Below are positions 26,134-34,280 of a DNA stretch of 64,000 nt, piece by piece. The first letter of the stretch is position 1, and the number at the start of each line of letters is the position of its first letter. The DNA is taken from assembly GCF_019429525.1 (NCBI RefSeq), contig NZ_JAHXZL010000014.1, forward strand, positions 97,499 to 161,498, read 5' to 3'. This DNA comes from Sphingomonas folli. Its GTDB lineage: Bacteria; Pseudomonadota; Alphaproteobacteria; Sphingomonadales; Sphingomonadaceae. Both the position numbers and the translations under genes were made by a program. A model generated the notes under the pieces. It saw only the letters and a list, made by a program, of their open reading frames with translations, had not been told where the DNA came from and did not search any database.

Positions 26134-26598
26134 ATGCTCTTCACGACGTCGACGCAATATATCGCGCTCGCGGTCGCGCTGATCGCGGGCTGGCTGTTCG
26201 GGCTGGCGAGCCATCCGGGCGGGCGCAAGTGGAAGGCGCGCTACACCGCCGAGCGCGACGCGCACGCCGCCACGGCCAAGCGCGTGGCCGAGCTGGAGCG
26301 CGACCACGGCCGCCTGGCCGAGCTGGAGCGTGACAACGCGCGGATCGGCGACCTGGAGCGCGAGAACGCGCGCATCGCCGAACTCGAGCGCGAGAACGAG
26401 CGGCTGCGCGCGGCACCACCGGTCGTGGCCGAGCGGCTCCACAACGAGCGCCCGATCCTGGACGACCGGGCGCCCTACGACGAGCGCGGGGCACGTGACG
26501 AGCGCGACTATCGCGACGACCGGGACCTCCGCGCCGAAGGCGTGGTACCGCGTTCCTCGGCGGCGCCGGCGCATCCGACGGACCGCCGCATCGTCTGA
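26134..26598 (+). CDS. Membrane-anchored coiled-coil protein with four decad repeats
   Basis: A 154-residue protein I do not recognise. It has an N-terminal membrane helix (YIALAVALIAGWLFGLA), then four exact-length 10-residue repeats at 26290-26409, each close to ELERDNARIA (variants ELERDHGRLA, DLERENARIA, ELERENERLR). The hydrophobic positions alternate at steps of 7 and 3, unlike a simple heptad. A charged Asp/Arg-rich tail (DERDYRDDRDLR) ends the protein. GGGAGGATGCC precedes the ATG. It lies 112 bp after tadC in the same direction and may be transcribed with it, though any role in the pilus is unproven. Confidence 0.7.
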   Translation: MLFTTSTQYIALAVALIAGWLFGLASHPGGRKWKARYTAERDAHAATAKRVAELERDHGRLAELERDNARIGDLERENARIAELERENERLRAAPPVVAERLHNERPILDDRAPYDERGARDERDYRDDRDLRAEGVVPRSSAAPAHPTDRRIV

Positions 26599-26633
26599 TC
26601 TCGTCGCCGCCCCGCGCGGCGCATGTAGGGATA

Positions 26634-26661
26634 GGCGGTCGCGGGGCACCCCGCGGCCGCC
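26634..26661 (+). terminator. Strong hairpin after the coiled-coil gene
   Basis: GGCGGTCGCGGGG pairs with CCCCGCGGCCGCC over 13 bp with one G-U pair and a two-base loop. It lies 36 bp past the stop at 26598. There is no T-run, so it could equally be an RNA-stabilising end. Confidence 0.5.
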
Positions 26662-26829
26662 GTACCCGCATGCGCCCGCCCTGCCGCCACGATGCGCGCC
26701 TTCGCGGTCGAGCACTGAAGTTCCTTCATCACCGCGTTGAGGCCACCCCGACCTGCGCCCGCCCGGCCCCGCGCCTATCTGTGGCACGCACGCCGATCGG
26801 CGTGCCCACATCTGCCAAGGGGAACATGC

Positions 26830-27888
26830 ATGGCCACCAAAGCCTATGGCGCGACCGCGGGCGACAAGCCGCTCGAGCCGATGGAGATCACGCGGCGCGA
26901 GCCCGGCGCGCACGACGTCCAGATCGACATCGCTTATTGCGGCGTCTGCCACTCCGACCTCCACCAGGTGCGCGGCGAGTGGGGCGGCACGCTCTACCCC
27001 TGCGTCCCCGGCCACGAGATCGTCGGCCACGTCACCGCGGTCGGCGCCGAGGTGAGCAAGTTCAAAGTCGGCGACACCGTCGGGGTCGGCTGCATGGTCG
27101 ACAGCTGCCAGCATTGCGCCTCGTGCGACGAGGGGCTGGAGCAATATTGCACCGGCGGCGGCTTCGTCGGCACCTATAACGGCCCGACCGCCGACGCGCC
27201 CGGCCACACGCTCGGCGGCTACTCGCAGCGGATCACCGTCTCGGACAAGTTCGTCCTCAAGATCTCGCACCCCGAGGAGCAGCTCGCGGCCGTCGCGCCG
27301 CTGCTATGCGCGGGCATCACCACCTACTCGCCGCTGCGCCACTGGGGCGTCGGGCCGGGCAAGAAGGTCGGCATCGTCGGGATCGGCGGGCTGGGCCACA
27401 TGGGCGTCAAGATCGCGCACGCGATGGGCGCGCACGTGATCGCCTTCACCACCTCGGAGTCGAAGCGCGCGGACGCCAGGGCGCTCGGCGCCGACGAGGT
27501 GATCAACTCGCGCGAGAGCGAGGAGATGGAGGCGCACGCGGGCAGCTTCGACATGATCCTCAACACCGTCGCGGCGAGCCACGACCTCGACGCCTTCACC
27601 GGGCTGCTCAAGCGCGACGGCACGTTGGTGCTGGTCGGCGTCCCCGAGCATCCGCACCCCTCGCCGAGCGTCGGCACGCTGATCTTCGGCCGTCGCTCGA
27701 TCGCGGGCTCGCTGATCGGCGGCATCGCCGAGACCCAGGAGATGCTCGACTTCTGCGCCGAGAAGGGAGTCACCGCCGACATCGAGATGATCCGCATGCA
27801 GCAGATCGACGAGGCCTATGACCGCATGCAGCGCAGCGACGTGAAATACCGCTTCGTGATCGACAACGCCACGCTGGCCGAGGCGTAA
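26830..27888 (+). CDS. Zinc-dependent alcohol dehydrogenase (YahK/cinnamyl-type)
   Basis: A 352-residue NAD(P)-dependent medium-chain dehydrogenase that probably reduces aldehydes. Catalytic zinc ligands are Cys37 (YCGVCHSD) and His62 (GHEIVG). Structural zinc cysteines are at 93, 96, 99 and 107. The cofactor fold starts at GIVGIGGLGHMGV near residue 177. It is the same length and order as E. coli YahK and NADP-specific cinnamyl-type enzymes. ATG 26830 is preceded by AAGGGGAAC; upstream in-frame codons lack a ribosome site. A 138-bp palindromic repeat follows immediately. Confidence 0.92.
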   Translation: MATKAYGATAGDKPLEPMEITRREPGAHDVQIDIAYCGVCHSDLHQVRGEWGGTLYPCVPGHEIVGHVTAVGAEVSKFKVGDTVGVGCMVDSCQHCASCDEGLEQYCTGGGFVGTYNGPTADAPGHTLGGYSQRITVSDKFVLKISHPEEQLAAVAPLLCAGITTYSPLRHWGVGPGKKVGIVGIGGLGHMGVKIAHAMGAHVIAFTTSESKRADARALGADEVINSRESEEMEAHAGSFDMILNTVAASHDLDAFTGLLKRDGTLVLVGVPEHPHPSPSVGTLIFGRRSIAGSLIGGIAETQEMLDFCAEKGVTADIEMIRMQQIDEAYDRMQRSDVKYRFVIDNATLAEA

Positions 27889-27894
27889 CGGTTA

Positions 27895-28032
27895 GGATCC
27901 TCCCCGGCACGGGGAGGGGGACCGCCGGCCGCAGGCCGGTGGTGGAGGGGGCTCTCCACGCAGCGGAGCGCCGGTGGAGAGCCCCCTCCACCAGCCTACG
28001 GCTGGTCCCCCTCCCCGTCATGCGGGGAGGAT
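27895..28032. repeat. 138-bp intergenic palindrome, family B, copy 1
   Basis: The two ends, GGATCCTCCCCG and CGGGGAGGATT, form a large inverted repeat with nested arms (GGGGGACC...GGTCCCCC and CTCCACC/GGTGGAG). A second copy of the same length and order is at 36772-36909. It directly follows the alcohol dehydrogenase stop. Confidence 0.85.
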
Positions 28033-28126
28033 TACCTCTTTCCCCCAACGATTTTCTGCGCGCTCCTGAGACAAACCAGCGGTTCGGGAGTTACAGGCGC
28101 GGAAAACCGGGAAAAAGGGAACGGGC

Positions 28127-28525
28127 ATGTCGGACGATCGCGAGGGACGGATCCGCGAGCGCGCTTATCGCCTCTGGCAGGACGAGGGCGAGCCGCACGG
28201 CAAGCACGACGAGCATTGGCACCGCGCGCAGCAGGAATTCCCGGGCGAACAGCCCGCCGACACCGCCGAGCCGCAGGACGGCAGCGACACGCCCGCCGCC
28301 ACCTCGGGTGACGAGACCACCGGCGCCGCGCTGACCAAGCCGCTCGCCAACGAGCCCGCGGACTCGCCCGCCACCACCATCCCCTCGGGCAGCCCCGAGA
28401 CGGGCGGCACCGCCGCCGCCCCGAGCAAGGCGCCGCGCGCGCGCTCCGGCAAGTCCGCCGAGGCCAAGGCGCCGGGCGGCGAGACCGCATCCAAGCGTCC
28501 GGGGCCCCGCACCAAGCGCGCCTGA
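28127..28525 (+). CDS. DUF2934 domain protein with disordered tail
   Basis: A 132-residue protein. Residues about 8-38 fit DUF2934 (IRERAYRLWQDEG, then HWHRAQQEF), a short domain with aromatic and acidic residues of unknown function that is common in proteobacteria. The rest is a low-complexity Pro/Ala/Thr/Lys tail (SKAPRARSGKSAEAK, KRPGPRTKRA) and is probably unstructured and basic. The protein is small and soluble. I know no direct function. Confidence 0.75.
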   Translation: MSDDREGRIRERAYRLWQDEGEPHGKHDEHWHRAQQEFPGEQPADTAEPQDGSDTPAATSGDETTGAALTKPLANEPADSPATTIPSGSPETGGTAAAPSKAPRARSGKSAEAKAPGGETASKRPGPRTKRA

Positions 28526-28612
28526 GGCGCGCCGCGGCGCCCCTCCCCGGCGCGAGACATCCTATCTGACCGGCCGCCCGGGCGCGGCCCCTCTCCTGTC
28601 GGGAGCACGACA

Positions 28613-30715
28613 TTGAACGACTTGCCGGACCGGCTGCTGCCGGGATCGCCCTATCCGCTCGGCGCCACGTTCGACGGGGAGGGCGTCAATTTCGCGGTCT
28701 TCTCCGCCAATGCCGACGCGATCGAGCTCTGCGTGTTCGATCCCGCGGGCAAGCGCGAGCTCCGCAAGCTGATGCTGCCCGAGTGCACCGACGAGGTATG
28801 GCACGGCTATCTCCCCGATGTCGGGCCGGGACTGGTCTACGGCTATCGCGCGCACGGCCGCTACGCACCCGAGGAAGGCCACCGCTTCAACCCCAACAAG
28901 CTGCTGCTCGACCCCTATGCGCGCCGGATCCAGGGGCAGATCAAATGGACCGACGCGCTCCACGGCTATCGCATCGGCCATCGCCGCGAGGACCTGTCGT
29001 TCGACCGGCGCGACAGCGCCCCCGCCATGCCCAAGGCGATGGTGGTGGACGATCACTGGGACTGGTCGCGCGATCGCCGGCCCAACACGCCCTGGTCCGA
29101 GACGGTGATCTACGAGGCACACGTCAAGGGCCTGACCAAGCTGATGGAGCTGGTCCCCGCGCGCGAGCGCGGCAGCTACGCCGCGCTCGGCCATCCCGCG
29201 GTGATCAGGCATCTCCAGCGGATCGGCGTCACCGCGATCGAGCTGCTGCCGATCCACAGTTTCACCCAGGACCGCTTCCTGCAGGAGAAGGGGCTGCGCA
29301 ACTATTGGGGCTATAACACGCTCGGCTTCTTCGCGCCCGAACAGTCCTACATGGCATCCGATCATCAGGACGAGCTGCGCCGCGCGGTCCACCGGCTCCA
29401 CAAGGCCGGGATCGAGGTGATCCTCGACGTCGTCTACAACCACACCTGCGAGGGCTCCGAGCGCGGCCCGACCCTGTCGTGGCGCGGGCTCGACAACGCC
29501 AGCTACTATCGGCTGGTCAAGGACAACCCGCGCTACACGATCAACGACACCGGCACCGGCAACACGCTCAACATGAGCAAGGCGCGCGTGATCCAGATGG
29601 TCGCCGACTCGCTGCGCTACTGGGCGACGAGCTTCGGCGTCGACGGCTTCCGCTTCGACCTCGGCCTCACGCTGGGGCGCGAGGACTATGGCTTCGATCC
29701 CGGCGCGGCCTTCTTCGACGTGCTCCGACAGGACCCGGTGCTCGGCCGGCTCAAGCTGATCGCCGAGCCGTGGGATATCGGCCCCGGCGGCTACCAGCTC
29801 GGCAACTTCCCGCCGGGTTTCGCCGAGTGGAACGACAAATATCGCGACACGGTGCGGAAATACTGGCGCGGCGACCCGTCGCAGCGCGGCGACCTCGCGG
29901 CGCGGCTGTCCGGCTCGGGAGACCTGTTCGACCGGCGCGCGCGGCGGCCCTGGGCGACCGTCAACCTGCTCTCCGCGCACGACGGCTACACGCTGGCCGA
30001 CACGGTGATGTACGAGGGCCGCCACAACGAGGCCAACGGCGAGGACAATCGCGACGGCCACTCGGAGAATTACTCGCGCAACTGGGGCGCCGAGGGGCCG
30101 ACCGAGGATGCGTCGATCAACGACGCGCGCGGCCGCGTGATGCGCTCGATGCTGACGACGCTGCTCGCCTCGCTCGGCACGCCGATGCTGGTCGCGGGCG
30201 ACGAGTTCGGGCGCACGCAGGGCGGCAACAACAACGCCTATTGCCAGGACAATGAGATCAGCTGGCTCGACTGGAAGGCGGCGGCGAGCGAGGACGGTCA
30301 GCGCCAGATCGACTTCACCGCGCGGCTCACCGAGTTGCGCCGGCGCTACCCCGTGCTGCGCGCGGCGGCGTTCCTCTACGGCCAGGACTCGCCCGGCGAG
30401 GGCGTCAACGACGTCGAGTGGTGGAACGAGCGCGGCGAGCGCATGACTCCCGAGGATTGGGACAATCCCGAGGGTCGCGCGCTGATGATGCGCCGCGCCT
30501 CGCGCACCGAGGACGACGAGGTCGAGGCGGTGTCGCTGCTGCTCAATGCCAGCGCCGACGCGATCACCTTCCAGCTGCCCGCGCCGCAGGTGCAGCGCGT
30601 GGTGCTGCTCGACAGTGCCAAGCCCGAGCAGGGCGAGCTGGAGATCGGCGACCGCTACGAGGTCGCACCGCAGGGTGCGGTTCTGATCACCTGGCGGAGC
30701 GCGTTCCCGTCATGA
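28613..30715 (+). CDS. glgX: Glycogen debranching enzyme GlgX
   Basis: A 700-residue GH13 isoamylase-type enzyme that removes alpha-1,6 branches from limit dextrins. The N-terminal CBM48 region (YPLGATFDGEGVNFAVFS) precedes the catalytic barrel with VVYNHTCEGSE, nucleophile Asp349 (GVDGFRFDLG), acid Glu385 (LIAEPWDIG) and Asp457 (LSAHDGYT). The start is TTG 28613, with GGGAG eight bases before it. It is the first gene of a run in which every stop overlaps the next start by four bases, so GlgX should supply linear maltodextrins to the TreY/TreZ and MalQ enzymes encoded downstream. Confidence 0.95.
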   Translation: MNDLPDRLLPGSPYPLGATFDGEGVNFAVFSANADAIELCVFDPAGKRELRKLMLPECTDEVWHGYLPDVGPGLVYGYRAHGRYAPEEGHRFNPNKLLLDPYARRIQGQIKWTDALHGYRIGHRREDLSFDRRDSAPAMPKAMVVDDHWDWSRDRRPNTPWSETVIYEAHVKGLTKLMELVPARERGSYAALGHPAVIRHLQRIGVTAIELLPIHSFTQDRFLQEKGLRNYWGYNTLGFFAPEQSYMASDHQDELRRAVHRLHKAGIEVILDVVYNHTCEGSERGPTLSWRGLDNASYYRLVKDNPRYTINDTGTGNTLNMSKARVIQMVADSLRYWATSFGVDGFRFDLGLTLGREDYGFDPGAAFFDVLRQDPVLGRLKLIAEPWDIGPGGYQLGNFPPGFAEWNDKYRDTVRKYWRGDPSQRGDLAARLSGSGDLFDRRARRPWATVNLLSAHDGYTLADTVMYEGRHNEANGEDNRDGHSENYSRNWGAEGPTEDASINDARGRVMRSMLTTLLASLGTPMLVAGDEFGRTQGGNNNAYCQDNEISWLDWKAAASEDGQRQIDFTARLTELRRRYPVLRAAAFLYGQDSPGEGVNDVEWWNERGERMTPEDWDNPEGRALMMRRASRTEDDEVEAVSLLLNASADAITFQLPAPQVQRVVLLDSAKPEQGELEIGDRYEVAPQGAVLITWRSAFPS

Positions 30716-32397
30716 TGGCCTGGGGTCCCGAGCCGATCGAGGGCGGCACGCGCTTCCGCCTGTGGGCGCCCGACGCCGCGGCGGTGACGCTCGAGCTCGC
30801 CGACGGTGCGCCGGTCGAGATGATCGCGGGCGAGGACGGTTGGTACGCCGCCGAGGCGCCGGTCGGCGCGGGCGCGCGCTACCGCTTCCGCGTCGGCGAC
30901 CAGGCGGTGCCCGATCCGGCGTCGCGGCGCCAGGACGGCGGCGTACACGGCTGGAGCGTGGTCACCGACACCCGCTTCGACTGGCAGCACCCGCACTGGC
31001 GCGGGCGCCCATGGCACGAGATGGTGATCGTCGAGCTCCACGCCGGCGCGCTCGGCGGCCTCGCCGGCGTGACCGAGCGGCTCGCCGCCATCGCCGCGAG
31101 CGGCGCCACCGCGATCGAGCTGATGCCGCTGGGCGCCTATGGCGGGGAGCGCGGCTGGGGCTATGACGGGGTGCTGCCCTACGCGCTGCACGAGGCCTAT
31201 GGCACCCCCGACGAGCTGCGCACGCTGGTCGACGCCGCGCACGGGCTCGGGCTGAGCGTCTTCGTCGACGTGGTCTACAATCACTTCGGCCCCGACGGGA
31301 ACTACCTCGGGCTCTACGCCAAGAGCTTCTTCGACGAAGCCGTCCACACCCCCTGGGGCGGCGCGGTGAACGTGTCGGCACCGCCGGTGGCCTGCTATTT
31401 CGTCGACAACGCGCTGATGTGGCTGCGCGACTATCGCGTCGACGGGCTGCGCTTCGACGCCGTCCACGCCATCGCCGACGACGATTTCCTCGACGCCATG
31501 GCGGCCGAGCTGCGCGCCACGCTGCCGGGGCGCCACGTCCACCTCGTGCTCGAGAACGAGCGCAACGACGCCGCGCGGCTCGGCGAGGGCGGCTATGACG
31601 CGCAGTGGAACGACGATTTCCACAACGTCCTCCACGTGCTGCTCACCGGCGAGAGCAGCGCCTATTACGGCGACTTCGCCGATCGCCCCGCCGAGCGGCT
31701 GGCGCGCTGCCTCGCCGAGGGCTTCATCTACCAGGGCGAGCCGTCGCAGAACCACGACGGCAAGCCTCGCGGCACGCCGAGCCGGGGCCTGCCGCCAACC
31801 CGCTTCGTCGCCTTCCTCCAGAACCACGACCAGGTCGGCAACCGCGCGCTGGGCGAGCGGCTGACGTCGCTGACCGCGCCCGATAAACTGCGCGCGGCGA
31901 CCGCGCTGCTGCTGCTGTGCCCGCAGGTGCCGCTGCTGTTCATGGGCGACCTGGACGGCAGCGAGACGCCCTTCCTGTTCTTCACCGACTTCCACGACGA
32001 GCTCGCCGACGCGGTGCGCGAGGGCCGGCGCAAGGAGTTCGCCAAGTTCGACGCCTTCGCCGACGCGGCGGCGCGCGCGCGCATCCCCGATCCCAACGCG
32101 GCGAGCACGTTCGAGCGCTCGCGCCCCGCGCCGGGGCCGCACGCGGCGGCGTGGCGCGCGCTCTACGCCGACCTGCTCGCGCTGCGCGCCGAACGGATCG
32201 TGCCCGGGCTGGAGGCGGCGGTCGCGCTCGGCGCGCGCGCCACGGGCGCGGCGGCGGTGGAGGCGCGCTGGCGGCTCGGCGACGGCACCACGCTGGCGAT
32301 CGCGCTCGACCTCGGCGACGCGCCCGCGCCGCTGCCGACACCCGAGCGCGTGCTGTGGCGCGAGGGCGAGCGCCTCGTGGCCTGGGTGGAGGAATGA
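30712..32397 (+). CDS. treZ: Malto-oligosyltrehalose trehalohydrolase
   Basis: A 561-residue GH13 enzyme that releases trehalose from the end of maltooligosyltrehalose. An N-terminal beta domain precedes the barrel with VFVDVVYNHFGPDGNYL, Asp249 (YRVDGLRFDAVHAI), Glu281 (HLVLENERND) and FLQNHDQVGNRALGER. Its ATG overlaps the glgX stop as ATGA. A second in-frame ATG at 30715 is equally possible. It works on the product of TreY, encoded two genes further on. Confidence 0.93.
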   Translation: MMAWGPEPIEGGTRFRLWAPDAAAVTLELADGAPVEMIAGEDGWYAAEAPVGAGARYRFRVGDQAVPDPASRRQDGGVHGWSVVTDTRFDWQHPHWRGRPWHEMVIVELHAGALGGLAGVTERLAAIAASGATAIELMPLGAYGGERGWGYDGVLPYALHEAYGTPDELRTLVDAAHGLGLSVFVDVVYNHFGPDGNYLGLYAKSFFDEAVHTPWGGAVNVSAPPVACYFVDNALMWLRDYRVDGLRFDAVHAIADDDFLDAMAAELRATLPGRHVHLVLENERNDAARLGEGGYDAQWNDDFHNVLHVLLTGESSAYYGDFADRPAERLARCLAEGFIYQGEPSQNHDGKPRGTPSRGLPPTRFVAFLQNHDQVGNRALGERLTSLTAPDKLRAATALLLLCPQVPLLFMGDLDGSETPFLFFTDFHDELADAVREGRRKEFAKFDAFADAAARARIPDPNAASTFERSRPAPGPHAAAWRALYADLLALRAERIVPGLEAAVALGARATGAAAVEARWRLGDGTTLAIALDLGDAPAPLPTPERVLWREGERLVAWVEE

Positions 32398-34280
32398 GCG
32401 AGCCCGCCGCCCGCGCCGCCGCCGCCGGACTCGTCCGCGACTGGGAGGACGCCGACGGCAACGCCCAGCGCGTGCCCGACGACGTGCTCGCCGCGATCCT
32501 CGGCCGGCTCGACCCGACGCCGCCAGAGACCCCGTTCCTCTCCGCCGACGCGGGCGCGCCGATCGACCTCCCCGCCGACGCCGCCGGCGCGGTCGAGCTC
32601 CACTTCGAGGACGGCGGCCGCGCCGCCCCGGCGCGCGACTCGCGCGGCCGCCTGCCCCCGCTCGACCGACCCGGCTACCACCGCCTGCTGGTCGGCGAGC
32701 GCGCCTACACGCTCGCGCTCGCCCCGAGCCGCTGCCCCGCGCCGCCACCGCGCGACTGGGGCGTCGCGGTGCAGATCCCCGCGCTCCAGTCGCGCGCGCC
32801 GCGCGCCTTCGGCGACGCCGGCGCGCTCGCCGAGGCGGCCGAGGCGTTCGGCCGCGCCGGCGCGCACGCGCTCGCGATCAGCCCGACCCACGCGCTCTTC
32901 CCCGCCGACCCCACGCGGTTCAGCCCATATTCCCCGTCGACGCGGCTTTTCCACAACGTGCTGCTCGCCGATCCCGGCCTCGTCGGCGTGCCGCTGCCCC
33001 CCGCCCCCGCGCCGACGCTGATCGAGTGGGAGAGCGCCGCGCGAGAGCGGCTTCAGCAGCTACGCGCCGCCTACGACCTCGCCGGCGAGGCGGCGCGCTC
33101 GGCCGCGCTCGCCTTCCGCCGCCAGCGCGGCGCCGCGCTCGAGGCGCACGCGCGTTTCGACGCGCTGCACGCGCGTCTCGGCGGCCGCGGCTGGCAGGAC
33201 TGGCCAGCCGACTATCAGGATCCGACGTCCGAGGCGGTGATCCGCTTCGCCGCCGAGCAGGCCGACGACGTCGCCTTCTACGCCTTCCTCCAGTGGCTCG
33301 CCGACCTCGGCCTCGCCGCCGCGCAGCGCGCCGCGCGCGAGCGGATGCGCGTCGGGCTGATCGCCGACCTCGCGGTCGGGATGGACGCGGGCGGCAGCCA
33401 CGCCTGGGGCGCGCGCGACGAGCTGCTCACCGGCCTCACCGTCGGCGCGCCGCCCGACCCGCTCGGCCCTGACGGGCAGAACTGGGGGATCACCGCGCTC
33501 GACCCCTTCGCGCTCGAGCGCACCGGCTTCCGCCCCTTCATCGAGACGCTGCGCGCGACGCTGGCGCATGCCGGCGGCATCCGCATCGACCACGCGCTCG
33601 GGCTCCAGCGGCTCTGGGTGATCCCGGAGGGCGAGAGCGCCGACCGCGGCGCCTATCTCAATATGCCCGGCGACCACCTCCGCCGCATCGTCGCGATCGA
33701 GGCGCAGCGCGCCGGCGCGCTGGTGATCGCGGAGGATCTCGGCACCGTGCCGCCCGGCTTCCGCGACGAGCTCGCGCGGCGCCGCATGCTCGGCATGCGC
33801 GTGCTGCCGTTCGAGCGCGACGCCGCGGGCGGCTTCACCGACCCCGCCGGCTGGGACGAGACCGCGGTGGCGATGACCGGGACGCACGACACGCCCACCG
33901 TGGCGGGCTGGTGGAAGGGCCGCGACATCGACTGGGCGTGGCGGCTCGGCCGCCGCTCGCGCCACGCCGACATCGCCGCGGACAAGTCGCACCGCGACGA
34001 GGAACGCGCCGCTTTGTGGCAGGCGATGGGCGAGACCGGCGCGCCGCCGGCGGAGCCGCCGCTCGACCGCGTGCTCGCGCACGTCGCCGCCGCGCCCGCG
34101 CCGCTCGCCATCGTGCCGGTCGAGGACCTGCTCGGCGAGGAGGAGCAGCCCAACCTGCCCGGCACGGTCGACGAGCACCCCAACTGGCGCCGTCGCCTCC
34201 CCGCCCCCACCGAGCAGCTGCTCGCCCGTCGCGACGTCGCGCGCCGCACCGACCTGCTCACCGCCGAGAGACACGGATGA
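32394..34280 (+). CDS. malQ: 4-alpha-glucanotransferase (amylomaltase)
   Basis: A 628-residue GH77 enzyme that disproportionates maltodextrins. Landmarks are SPTHALFPADPTRFSPYSPSTR, GLIADLAVGMDAGGSHAW, IRIDHALGLQRLW (nucleophile Asp), LVIAEDLGTVP (acid Glu) and MTGTHDTPTVAGWW. The first 120 residues are an extra N-terminal domain typical of the long bacterial MalQ form. GTGGAGGA precedes the ATG, which overlaps the treZ stop (ATGA). It would recycle short maltodextrins into chains long enough for TreY. Confidence 0.93.
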   Translation: MSEPAARAAAAGLVRDWEDADGNAQRVPDDVLAAILGRLDPTPPETPFLSADAGAPIDLPADAAGAVELHFEDGGRAAPARDSRGRLPPLDRPGYHRLLVGERAYTLALAPSRCPAPPPRDWGVAVQIPALQSRAPRAFGDAGALAEAAEAFGRAGAHALAISPTHALFPADPTRFSPYSPSTRLFHNVLLADPGLVGVPLPPAPAPTLIEWESAARERLQQLRAAYDLAGEAARSAALAFRRQRGAALEAHARFDALHARLGGRGWQDWPADYQDPTSEAVIRFAAEQADDVAFYAFLQWLADLGLAAAQRAARERMRVGLIADLAVGMDAGGSHAWGARDELLTGLTVGAPPDPLGPDGQNWGITALDPFALERTGFRPFIETLRATLAHAGGIRIDHALGLQRLWVIPEGESADRGAYLNMPGDHLRRIVAIEAQRAGALVIAEDLGTVPPGFRDELARRRMLGMRVLPFERDAAGGFTDPAGWDETAVAMTGTHDTPTVAGWWKGRDIDWAWRLGRRSRHADIAADKSHRDEERAALWQAMGETGAPPAEPPLDRVLAHVAAAPAPLAIVPVEDLLGEEEQPNLPGTVDEHPNWRRRLPAPTEQLLARRDVARRTDLLTAERHG

